A stretch of DNA of 64,000 nt, taken from contig JAEZGY010000048.1 in the NCBI GenBank assembly GCA_023416695.1, positions 1 through 64,000 on the forward strand, written 5' to 3'. A program made the translations under genes and the position numbers. The notes under the pieces were generated by a model. It saw nothing but the letters and a program-made list of their open reading frames with translations. It did not search any database and was not told the DNA's origin. Shown here piece after piece: positions 34,320 through 42,350 of this stretch. Within the stretch, counting starts at the first letter, position 1, and each line of letters opens with the position of its first letter. This DNA comes from Bacillota bacterium (GTDB taxonomy: Bacteria; Bacillota; Clostridia; Lachnospirales; Lachnospiraceae).

Positions 34320-35795
34320 ATGCATTTGAAATTATACCGTCTGCTTGAGAGAATCCATTATACGTTGGTAAATGGTTCATTGGACCGTTACATTACAGCC
34401 ATTGAACATAAGTCCCAGGATGTAAAAGAAGGTGCAGTATTTGTTTGCATCTGTGGTAATAAAAGTGATGGTCATGATTACGTTTATAAAGCCATTGAAA
34501 AAGGAGCGTGTACCATCGTTGCAGAGCGGGAAATTAAGGTACCAGATGAGGTTACCTTAATTCTTGTAAATAATACAAGGCTTGCTCTTGCTTATATGGC
34601 GGCTGCGTTTTACGACTATCCAGCAGAACGACTAGTGACCATTGGAATTACCGGAACAAAAGGGAAAACCACGACTAGTTATATGATAAAAGAAATCTTA
34701 GAGAATGCAGGAATTTCCACTGGTTTAATAGGTACCATTGAGATCTTGATAGGTAGTCAAAGCATTCAGGCAGGTAATACTACTCCCGACGCCCTTGAGA
34801 TTCATCGCTATCTTAGGCAGATGGTGGATGAAGGGATTACTACAGTGGTTATGGAGGTATCCTCTCAAGGGCTTATGTTACATCGTACGGCTTCCATTAC
34901 ATTTGATTATGGCATTTTTACTAATATATCCCCAGATCATATTGGGCCAGGAGAGCATAAGGATTATGATGAATATGTAGCATGTAAAAGCTTACTCATG
35001 AAGCAGTGTCATATCGGCATAGTAAACCGAGATGCTTCGGATATAGACAGAATAATAAAAGGACATACCTGCAAGTTAAAGACCTACGGCTTGTCTCAGA
35101 ATGCTAACTTATATGCCTATGGATTAAGCTTAGTACAAAAACCTTCTCAACTAGGGATACAGTTTTATGTTGGTGGGCTGATGAATACTACCATGGAGAT
35201 ATGGATGCCCGGTATGTTTAATATTTATAATGCCTTGGCTGCCATTATGATAGCAATGCATTTTCATATTCCGGAAGAGAAGATTAAGGAAGCCTTATGC
35301 CGGATAAAAGTAAAGGGACGTTTAGAATTAGTACCAGTATCGCCTGATTATACGGTAATGATTGATTATGCACATAATGCTGTCAGTCTAGAAAGTGTTT
35401 TAAAAACCTTAAGGAGCTATAATCCTTCTAGAATTCTTTGTCTATTTGGCTGTGGTGGCAATCGTGCAAAAATAAGGCGATATGAGATGGCAAAAGCTGC
35501 AGCTAGATTTGCAGATGAGATTATCGTTACAAGTGATAATCCAAGAGATGAGTCTATGGAGGAGATTATTCATGATATTACTAGTACCTTAGATTTGGTA
35601 GGAGTGCCTTATGTAGCCATTCCTGACAGAGTAGAGGCCATATCCTATGCTATTGAGATAGCAAAGAAAGGTGATATCATTTTGTTGGCTGGTAAAGGGC
35701 ATGAAAATTATCAGGAAATTAAAGGAGTGCATTATCCTATGGATGAGCGCACGATCCTATACCATATAAAAAAACAATATCTTCTAAATGAATGA
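34320..35795 (+). CDS. murE: MurE-type Mur ligase, copy 2
   Basis: 491 residues, colinear with copy 1 along its whole length. The P-loop GTKGKTTT is at about 112-119, and DNPRDE is at 406-411, so it should also accept meso-DAP. It has the Lys-containing ACKSLL and the C-terminal LAGKGHENYQEIKG seen in copy 1. Both copies look catalytically intact. The start is uncertain: ATG 34320 (4 nt after GGGAG), or TTG 34326, which matches copy 1's MKL. A second copy could supply another wall state such as the spore, or another peptide. Confidence 0.9.
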   Translation: MHLKLYRLLERIHYTLVNGSLDRYITAIEHKSQDVKEGAVFVCICGNKSDGHDYVYKAIEKGACTIVAEREIKVPDEVTLILVNNTRLALAYMAAAFYDYPAERLVTIGITGTKGKTTTSYMIKEILENAGISTGLIGTIEILIGSQSIQAGNTTPDALEIHRYLRQMVDEGITTVVMEVSSQGLMLHRTASITFDYGIFTNISPDHIGPGEHKDYDEYVACKSLLMKQCHIGIVNRDASDIDRIIKGHTCKLKTYGLSQNANLYAYGLSLVQKPSQLGIQFYVGGLMNTTMEIWMPGMFNIYNALAAIMIAMHFHIPEEKIKEALCRIKVKGRLELVPVSPDYTVMIDYAHNAVSLESVLKTLRSYNPSRILCLFGCGGNRAKIRRYEMAKAAARFADEIIVTSDNPRDESMEEIIHDITSTLDLVGVPYVAIPDRVEAISYAIEIAKKGDIILLAGKGHENYQEIKGVHYPMDERTILYHIKKQYLLNE

Positions 35796-35810
35796 TAGAA
35801 AGGAAGAGTC

Positions 35811-37259
35811 ATGGAAGCACTATCGGTGAAAGAAATAGTAAAAGCAGTGGGAGGAGTCCTTCTGTCAGGAGATGAAAATATAAGGGTTACCAGCGTATCC
35901 ACTAATTCTAGAGAGCTTATAGAAGGGGCTTTGTTTGTCCCTATTATAGGAGAGAGAGTGGATGGTCACAAGTTTATTGCTGGTGCCATAGACCAAGGTG
36001 CTAAAGCTGTTTTTACTGCTGATGTTCCTGATGACATGATAAAAGGAGCTGCCTATATCAAGGTTCATGATACCCTTCGTGCGCTGCAAAGTTTAGCAGG
36101 GTATTATAGAAACATGTTTGATATTCCAGTTGTGGGCATTACAGGAAGTGTAGGAAAGACTACGACTAAGGAAATGATAGCATCAGTGTTAGGTACCAAA
36201 TTTCAGGTAGTAAAAACCCAAGGAAATATGAATAGCCAAGTGGGATTATCCTTGACCCTATTTGGAATCGAGAAGAGTCATGAAGTAGCAGTTGTTGAAA
36301 TGGGAATGAGTGAACCTGGAGAAATGGAGAAGCTTTCTAAAATAGCTAGACCAACTATATCTGTTATTACTAACATTGGGGTAAGCCATATCGCCCAACT
36401 TGGCTCCAAGGAGAATATTCGAAGAGAGAAGTTAAACATAATTGACGAGAATACAGAAAATAGTGTGTTATATATCAATGGGCAGGATGTGTTATTAAAA
36501 GAAATCACTTCCTTTAAAGACTCTTTGCCACGAGAAAAGGAGACGATTCCGTTATCAGAGAAGACTTGTGAGGCATTAGTAAAGACTTCAATTAAAACTT
36601 ATGGCATTGGAGAAGAATATGCTTTTAGGGCTGTGAATGTATGTAGTAAGCAGGAATGTACTATTTTTACCTATGTTAGTGATATGTATAAAGAAGAGAT
36701 TATCTTAAAGGTATTAGGAGATCACAATGTGATGAATGGAGTGGTAGCATTAGCTATAGGGGAACAGCTTGGCATAGACCCTAAGCTAGGAAAACAGGGG
36801 CTGTATGAGTATGAGCCTATTGCTATGAGAGGACAGATACTTAAGAAGAATGGTCTTGTTATCATAGATGACACCTATAATGCCAGCCCTGACTCAATGA
36901 AAAGTGGAATTGCTGTTCTTCATTCTCTAGAAGGGGTTAGAAGAAGAATTGCAGTACTAGCTGATGTTTTGGAACTGGGGGAAGCTTCCTATGAATTACA
37001 TTATCAGGTGGGGGAAAGCATTGTAAAAGATGCCCTAGAAGGTAAGCGTATTGAAGAGCTAGTGGTCATTGGAGAAAGTGCTAAAGCCATTAGTGAGGCA
37101 GTAGAAAAAGGAAAGGTAGGAATTACAACACATGCTTTTTGCAATAACACAGAAGCTACTACCTACTTAAAACAGATTCTTTTTACGGGAGATGCTATTT
37201 TAGTAAAGGGTTCTCGAGGAATGCATACAGACGAGATTGTAATGAACTTATCAGAGTAA
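35811..37259 (+). CDS. murF: UDP-MurNAc-pentapeptide synthetase MurF
   Basis: 482 residues. The ATPase P-loop GSVGKTTTKEM (about 108-118), NIGVSHI and DDTYNASPDSMKS are characteristic of MurF. It adds D-Ala-D-Ala to the tripeptide made by MurE, completing the soluble precursor that MraY (63049) transfers to lipid. It lies 15 bp after murE copy 2 with GAAAGGA before the ATG, and a strong terminator follows. Confidence 0.95.
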   Translation: MEALSVKEIVKAVGGVLLSGDENIRVTSVSTNSRELIEGALFVPIIGERVDGHKFIAGAIDQGAKAVFTADVPDDMIKGAAYIKVHDTLRALQSLAGYYRNMFDIPVVGITGSVGKTTTKEMIASVLGTKFQVVKTQGNMNSQVGLSLTLFGIEKSHEVAVVEMGMSEPGEMEKLSKIARPTISVITNIGVSHIAQLGSKENIRREKLNIIDENTENSVLYINGQDVLLKEITSFKDSLPREKETIPLSEKTCEALVKTSIKTYGIGEEYAFRAVNVCSKQECTIFTYVSDMYKEEIILKVLGDHNVMNGVVALAIGEQLGIDPKLGKQGLYEYEPIAMRGQILKKNGLVIIDDTYNASPDSMKSGIAVLHSLEGVRRRIAVLADVLELGEASYELHYQVGESIVKDALEGKRIEELVVIGESAKAISEAVEKGKVGITTHAFCNNTEATTYLKQILFTGDAILVKGSRGMHTDEIVMNLSE

Positions 37260-37264
37260 TAGAT

Positions 37265-37314
37265 AGGGTTATGGTGATGATACATTGTAAAGGAAGCCAT
37301 AACCCTCATTTTTT
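37265..37314 (+). terminator. Intrinsic terminator after murF
   Basis: AGGGTTATGG (37265-37274) pairs exactly with CCATAACCCT (37297-37306), followed by CATTTTTT. It ends the murE-murE-murF unit. Confidence 0.85.
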
Positions 37315-37374
37315 AATGAATCATGTGTATTTGAATCAAAATATAGTATAATAGAGAAAAAGGAGGTGCAGTGT

Positions 37375-39618
37375 GTGATATTTGCAGATATAATCGTGGA
37401 TATTAGTCATGAAAATTTAGATAAAACATATCAGTATACTGTGCCAGAAGACCTAGAAGAACAAGTGGTAATTGGCACTTTGGTAAATATTCCCTTTGGT
37501 AAAGGCAATAAGCAACGGACAGGCTATGTGGTTGGGTTGGGTAAGGAAGCGAAATTTCCTGTAGAAAGAATGAAATCTATTATTGGAATCGTAGAAGGAA
37601 GTCTCGTCATCGAATCTCAGCTTATTCAGTTAGCTTACTGGATTAAGGATAACTATGGTGCTACAATGAATGATGCTCTTCGTACGGTAATTCCTATAAA
37701 GAAGAGTGTGAAGAATATAGAAAAGAAATACATTCATCTTCAGGTGACCAAGGAGGAGGCATTCGATACACTATCTCTTTATAAGAAAAAGAACTACAAG
37801 GCGAGAATTCGTTTGTTAGAGTCTTTAATTGAAAAGGGAACGTTAAGTTATGATTATGTAACCTCAGAACTAAATATAGGAAGACCAACTATAAAGGATA
37901 TGGAAGAGCAGAAGGTGGTTGTATCCTCTGCAGAAGTAGTCTATCGTAATCCCATAAAGAATCTGTCTGTGGAGCAAGGAACAATAACTCTTAATGAGGA
38001 GCAAGAGAAAATTACTACAAATATTCTTAACGATTTTAGGGAGGGTCAAAGAAATACTTACCTCATTCATGGAATTACCGGAAGTGGAAAAACGGAAGTC
38101 TATATGGAAATTATCGCTGGAGTGTTGGCAGAGGGAAAACAAGTCATTATGCTCATACCAGAGATAGCCCTTACGTATCAAACGGTGAATCGTTTTTACC
38201 GTCGGTTTGGTGATCGGGTATCCATTATGAATTCTAGACTTTCTCAAGGCGAGAGATATGATCAGTGTACTAGGGCGAGAGAAGGGCTTATTGATGTTAT
38301 GATTGGCCCAAGGTCAGCTCTATTTACCCCATTTCAGAATTTGGGACTGATTATTATAGATGAAGAACATGAGGGAAGCTATAAAAGTGAGATGCCGCCG
38401 AAATACCATGCGAGAGAAGTGGCTATGGAGAGAGCAAGGCTTGCAGGGGCAGCAGTGATTCTAGGTTCTGCCACTCCATCCATAGAAGCTTATCACCAAG
38501 CAAAATTAGGTGAATATAAGCTTTATACACTGTCGAAACGTGCAGGAGAAGGCGCATTACCTACCGTATACGTGGAAGACTTGAGAGAAGAGTTAAAGGC
38601 AAAAAACCGTTCTATTTTTTCTAGACAGCTAAAAGCATTAATACTGGACCGCTTGGAAAGAAAGGAACAGATTATGCTATTTATTAACCGTAGAGGATAT
38701 GCTGGATTTGTTTCGTGTAGGGCTTGTGGACATGTTATGGGGTGTCCACATTGTGACGTCTCACTGACTGCGCATAATAATGGAAGACTACTTTGTCATT
38801 ATTGTGGCTATGAAGTTCCTACGCCAAAACATTGTCCACAGTGTGGCTCCCCTTATATTGCAACTTTTGGAACAGGGACCCAGAAGGTCGAAGATTTTGT
38901 GAAAAAGGAGTTTCCTAGTGCTAGGGTACTTCGTATGGATACAGATACCACTTCAGGTAAGGAAGGACATCAGAAAATACTTGCTGCCTTTTCTAATCAT
39001 GAGGCGGATATTTTAGTTGGGACTCAGATGATTGTAAAAGGACATGATTTTAAGAATGTGACTTTAGTAGGGATCATTGCAGCAGACTTGTCTTTGTATG
39101 CTAGTGATTATAGAGCTTCTGAGCGTACCTATCAGCTTTTAGCACAAGCAGCGGGGAGGGCCGGTAGAGGTGAAAAACCTGGTGAGGTTGTAATCCAAAC
39201 ATACAACCCAGAGCATTATAGCATTGAGTGCGCTAAGAATAATGATTATGAGGAGTTTTATGAGCAGGAAATGATGTTTCGTAATATGCTAGGATATCCT
39301 CCAGCTGCTAATATTTTAGCTATTCTAATAACCTCAAAAAGAGAAAAGGATGCTAAGCAGGCGAGTATACTTATAGCCAATGCGATAAAAGAGGGTTTTG
39401 TAAAGCCGGAGTTTGATGAAACACTTAAGGTAATAGGGCCTACCCGTGGTATTCTAGGTAAGATCAATGATACTTATCGTTTTGTTATTCATATTAAAGC
39501 GAAGGACTATGATTTATTAAAGGATATCAAGAATTTCATGGAGGGATTTGTTGATTACTCTTCCTTTTTTACAAATTGTAGTATACAATATGATTTCAAT
39601 CCAATAAGTGGATACTAA
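37375..39618 (+). CDS. priA: Primosomal helicase PriA
   Basis: 747 residues. The N-terminal 3'-binding domain is followed by the helicase core with Walker A (GITGSGKTEVY), the DEEH box (IIIDEEHEGSYK), and eight zinc Cys (CRACGHVMGCPHCD ... CHYCGYE ... CPQCGS). It reloads the replisome at stalled forks. The start is GTG at 37375, since AGGAGG (37361-37366) lies 8 nt upstream; an in-frame GTG at 37366 overlaps the site. In most Firmicutes priA sits between coaBC and def. Here murF precedes it and three genes separate it from def. Confidence 0.96.
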   Translation: MIFADIIVDISHENLDKTYQYTVPEDLEEQVVIGTLVNIPFGKGNKQRTGYVVGLGKEAKFPVERMKSIIGIVEGSLVIESQLIQLAYWIKDNYGATMNDALRTVIPIKKSVKNIEKKYIHLQVTKEEAFDTLSLYKKKNYKARIRLLESLIEKGTLSYDYVTSELNIGRPTIKDMEEQKVVVSSAEVVYRNPIKNLSVEQGTITLNEEQEKITTNILNDFREGQRNTYLIHGITGSGKTEVYMEIIAGVLAEGKQVIMLIPEIALTYQTVNRFYRRFGDRVSIMNSRLSQGERYDQCTRAREGLIDVMIGPRSALFTPFQNLGLIIIDEEHEGSYKSEMPPKYHAREVAMERARLAGAAVILGSATPSIEAYHQAKLGEYKLYTLSKRAGEGALPTVYVEDLREELKAKNRSIFSRQLKALILDRLERKEQIMLFINRRGYAGFVSCRACGHVMGCPHCDVSLTAHNNGRLLCHYCGYEVPTPKHCPQCGSPYIATFGTGTQKVEDFVKKEFPSARVLRMDTDTTSGKEGHQKILAAFSNHEADILVGTQMIVKGHDFKNVTLVGIIAADLSLYASDYRASERTYQLLAQAAGRAGRGEKPGEVVIQTYNPEHYSIECAKNNDYEEFYEQEMMFRNMLGYPPAANILAILITSKREKDAKQASILIANAIKEGFVKPEFDETLKVIGPTRGILGKINDTYRFVIHIKAKDYDLLKDIKNFMEGFVDYSSFFTNCSIQYDFNPISGY

Positions 39619-39634
39619 CAATAGGAGGGAGCGT

Positions 39635-40030
39635 TTGATAGGTATGACAAAGGGCCAATTAGAAGCAAAGTTAAGTGAAATTGTCAGTAAGTTTGAGGTA
39701 GTCAATTCAGGACGAGGACCAAAGACAATCCGTAGCTATATTATTAATGACATGATTGTGATACGGATGATTAGCTATTTAAGCCAAGGTGAAAAGCATT
39801 TGGCAACCTCTGATAAGGGTATTTCCTTATTTAAACAGGTAAATACGCTACTTTTCGAACAAGGTAGGGATAATCTAGAAACGCTAATCAAAGAAGCATT
39901 TAACATCAATATTGTTAGTGCGCATATGGATTTAAGTACAAAAACAGGCGAGAAGATTATTATCCTAACCTTGAAAGAGGATTTGGAGGAGCAAATCAGA
40001 AATAATGTGCCTGTTTCTGTATATAGATAA
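39635..40030 (+). CDS. DUF2294/MpsC-type protein
   Basis: 131 residues. TKGQLEAKLSEIVSKFE, then GRGPKTIRSYIINDMIVIRM, identify the PF10057 family (DUF2294, now named MpsC after a Staphylococcus membrane-potential system). No mpsA/mpsB genes are seen here, so the protein acts alone or with distant partners; the function is open. The start is TTG at 39635 behind AGGAGGG; an ATG three codons later is further from the site. It begins 16 bp after priA and is probably cotranscribed. Confidence 0.8.
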   Translation: MIGMTKGQLEAKLSEIVSKFEVVNSGRGPKTIRSYIINDMIVIRMISYLSQGEKHLATSDKGISLFKQVNTLLFEQGRDNLETLIKEAFNINIVSAHMDLSTKTGEKIIILTLKEDLEEQIRNNVPVSVYR

Positions 40031-40038
40031 AATAAGTG

Positions 40039-40067
40039 TTGACATTTTTGAAACTTTGAAATAAAAT
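40039..40067 (+). promoter_or_regulatory. Strong sigma-A type promoter of the leader/ncRNA unit
   Basis: TTGACA (40039-40044) and TAAAAT (40062-40067) are exactly 17 bp apart. The transcript would start near 40074 and meet a strong terminator at 40242-40273. Confidence 0.75.
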
Positions 40068-40073
40068 GTCTTA

Positions 40074-40273
40074 GAGTTCATTTTACAACATGATGTGACA
40101 AAATGTACCAGAGGCATACCCTATTTTGGTGAACAGAAGAGGTGGTGAAGCTGGGACATAGTAACTTTATGGGATAAAAATGAATGATTAATAATATGTA
40201 TGTTGGAAGATAAAACAAATTAGTAAACTAAGTTGTATATAAACCGGCATCCGTTTTTCGGGTGCCGGTTTTT
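40074..40273 (+). ncRNA. Candidate ~200-nt small RNA or mRNA leader
   Basis: The 313-bp stretch without a gene (40031-40343) contains a strong promoter, about 170 nt of non-coding sequence and a strong intrinsic terminator. Only tiny reading frames occur (for example nine codons from 40103). I could not match it to a riboswitch, T-box, 6S or SRP RNA by eye; purine-rich segments near 40135-40165 (GAGGTGGTGAAGCTGGGACA) could be part of a conserved core. It is either a stand-alone RNA or an attenuated leader for the P-loop gene at 40344. Confidence 0.45.
40242..40273 (+). terminator. Intrinsic terminator or attenuator before the DUF4914 gene
   Basis: AACCGGCATCCG (40242-40253) pairs with CGGGTGCCGGTT (40259-40270, one G-U pair) around five T, followed by a T-tract to 40273. 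It lies 70 bp before the next start codon, where attenuators usually sit. Confidence 0.85.
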
Positions 40274-40343
40274 AATTGTGTTTAGAATGGATTATGGGAT
40301 TATGCTATTCACAATAAATAAATCATAAGAAAGAGGTAGTAGA

Positions 40344-42221
40344 ATGCAAGACGTACTTAAGAAGTTTAATTTATCTCTAGAAGTTAGAGATATGCTGGAC
40401 CGTAGCAACTCAATTTACTTTCCTAAGTCAAGGGAAGAATTATTTCATTTGGCTTTAGGAGATGACCAGATAGATCATTATGAGATCGCTTATCAGGTAC
40501 CAGGTAAAGGTAAAGTTTCAGAAGCTAATGTCACTAGATGTAAAAATGGTATTGTGGTGAACTTTGTAGAGGATTACATGAGACGTCGTGATCCGGATTG
40601 TATGTTGATTGGTGATAACAAACCTACCGACAAGCCAACTTACCAACAGGTATATAAACATGATTTTTCTAAGACTAGAAAAGAGACACTAGAGTGGTTA
40701 AGTGAACAGGATCTGATTGGTGTACCTTTTATGGCTGGTGGAGATACTTATGGTTATGAAGCACTTTTTATAGGACCACGTAATGCATCTTGTTTTGGTG
40801 CAGCTCTAGCAGACCTTCAAGGATTTTTATGTTATGATGAGATAGAGGAAGGGTTTACGCCAAGAGCTATTGTATTTTTAGCTCCCCCATTTAGGCATAC
40901 ACATTTTGATGGTAAGCAGGTAGTAGTTCATAACAGAACAGATTTAGTACATGAAGTATTCTCCTATAATTTATATCCAGGACCAAGTGCGAAAAAGGGT
41001 ATCTATAGTGTTCTTCTTAATATTGGTGAGGAAGAAGGTTGGGTTACCTGCCATGCCTCTACTGTAAAGGTTATCACTCCTTACGACAATGAAATTGTTA
41101 TCATGCATGAGGGTGCTTCAGGTGGTGGTAAGAGTGAGATGCTAGAGCCAATTCATCGAGAAATGGATCAGCGTATTATTATGGCAAGAAACACCTTAAC
41201 TAAGGAGAAAAATTATTTAGATTTAACTGAAACCTGTGAATTAAGACCGGTTACAGATGATATGGCTCTTTGTAACCATACAATGCAAAATGATAGTAAA
41301 AAGTTAGTATTAAAGGATGCAGAGGCTGGTTGGTTTTTACGTGTGGATCATATCACTCACTACGGAAGTGCTCCTTCTTTGGAAAAGAGTTTTATTCAGC
41401 CGACTAAGCCACTTGTATTCTTTAGCTTAGAGGGTGTAGCTAATTCCACATGTCTACCTTGGGAACATGTTATGGATTCCAATGGTAAGCCTTGTCCAAA
41501 CCCACGTGTTATCTTACCGAGAAAAATGGTTGAAAACATTGTTGATGAACCAGTGGAGGTTGATGTACGAAGCTTTGGTGTAAGAACTCCGCCTGCCACT
41601 AGACAAAATCCAAGTTATGGCATTCTAGGAATCTTTCATATGCTTCCACCTGCACTTGCTTGGCTTTGGAGATTAGTTGCACCAAGAGGATATAATAACC
41701 CAAGTATTCTTGATACAAAGGGAATGAGTAGTGAAGGGGTTGGTTCTTACTGGCCATTTGCAACAGGAAGAAGAGTGACGCAAGCTAACCTGTTATTAGA
41801 ACAGATTCTAGCTTCCCCAAGTACAAGATATATATTAATACCAAACCAACATATAGGTATTTACGAAGTTGGATTTATGCCACAATGGATCGCAAGAGAG
41901 TATATTGCAAGACGTGGTAGTGCTAAGTTTAAACCAGGACATTTAGTAGAATCTAGATGTACTTTACTTGGTTATTGTTTAGAATCATTAAAGATTGATG
42001 GACACTATTTAAGAAGAGCTTTCTTACAGCCAGAAGTTCAGCCAGAGCTTGGTGAAGATGGATATGATGCTGGAGCTAAGATTCTTACAGATTTCTTTAA
42101 AAAAGAATTGGAGCAATATTTAGTAGATGAGTTAAATCCATTAGGAAGACAAATTATTGAGTGCTTTATGAACGATGGAAGTTTAGATGATTACATTGAT
42201 TTGATTCCGATGCGTTTCTAA
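40344..42221 (+). CDS. DUF4914-type protein with PEPCK-like P-loop
   Basis: 625 residues, soluble. The nucleotide loop GASGGGKSEML (256-266) resembles the kinase-1a motif of ATP-dependent PEP carboxykinase and HPr kinase, not that of ordinary kinases. Other conserved-looking blocks are LGDDQIDHYEIAYQVPGKG, the Cys-containing ANSTCLPWEHVMD (about 368-380) and NQHIGIYEVGFMPQWIAREY. From memory it fits the uncharacterised DUF4914 family. An ATP-dependent kinase or carboxykinase-like reaction is likely; the substrate is unknown. AGAGGTAG precedes the ATG. It follows the leader/ncRNA unit and ends at a terminator, so it is monocistronic. Confidence 0.78.
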   Translation: MQDVLKKFNLSLEVRDMLDRSNSIYFPKSREELFHLALGDDQIDHYEIAYQVPGKGKVSEANVTRCKNGIVVNFVEDYMRRRDPDCMLIGDNKPTDKPTYQQVYKHDFSKTRKETLEWLSEQDLIGVPFMAGGDTYGYEALFIGPRNASCFGAALADLQGFLCYDEIEEGFTPRAIVFLAPPFRHTHFDGKQVVVHNRTDLVHEVFSYNLYPGPSAKKGIYSVLLNIGEEEGWVTCHASTVKVITPYDNEIVIMHEGASGGGKSEMLEPIHREMDQRIIMARNTLTKEKNYLDLTETCELRPVTDDMALCNHTMQNDSKKLVLKDAEAGWFLRVDHITHYGSAPSLEKSFIQPTKPLVFFSLEGVANSTCLPWEHVMDSNGKPCPNPRVILPRKMVENIVDEPVEVDVRSFGVRTPPATRQNPSYGILGIFHMLPPALAWLWRLVAPRGYNNPSILDTKGMSSEGVGSYWPFATGRRVTQANLLLEQILASPSTRYILIPNQHIGIYEVGFMPQWIAREYIARRGSAKFKPGHLVESRCTLLGYCLESLKIDGHYLRRAFLQPEVQPELGEDGYDAGAKILTDFFKKELEQYLVDELNPLGRQIIECFMNDGSLDDYIDLIPMRF

Positions 42222-42245
42222 GTAGATTTTATAAGTTATATTAAG

Positions 42246-42278
42246 TCGCCCCTAATAAGTAGTTTTAGGGGCGATTTT
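42246..42278 (+). terminator. Intrinsic terminator of the DUF4914 gene
   Basis: TCGCCCCTAA (42246-42255) pairs exactly with TTAGGGGCGA (42265-42274), followed by TTTT. Confidence 0.85.
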
Positions 42279-42350
42279 ACTTGCTTCTATGAAAAAAAAG
42301 GAGTACAATTATTTGGTGTCAACTTTGAATGAAAAAAGGGAGGAAGGAAT

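Noticed and set aside
37331..37352. TTGAAT and TATAAT upstream of priA
   Set aside because: Spacing is only 10 bp, too short for a sigma-A promoter.
37870..38247. 125-codon minus-strand frame inside priA
   Set aside because: Antisense shadow of a well-supported gene; no ribosome site or promoter.
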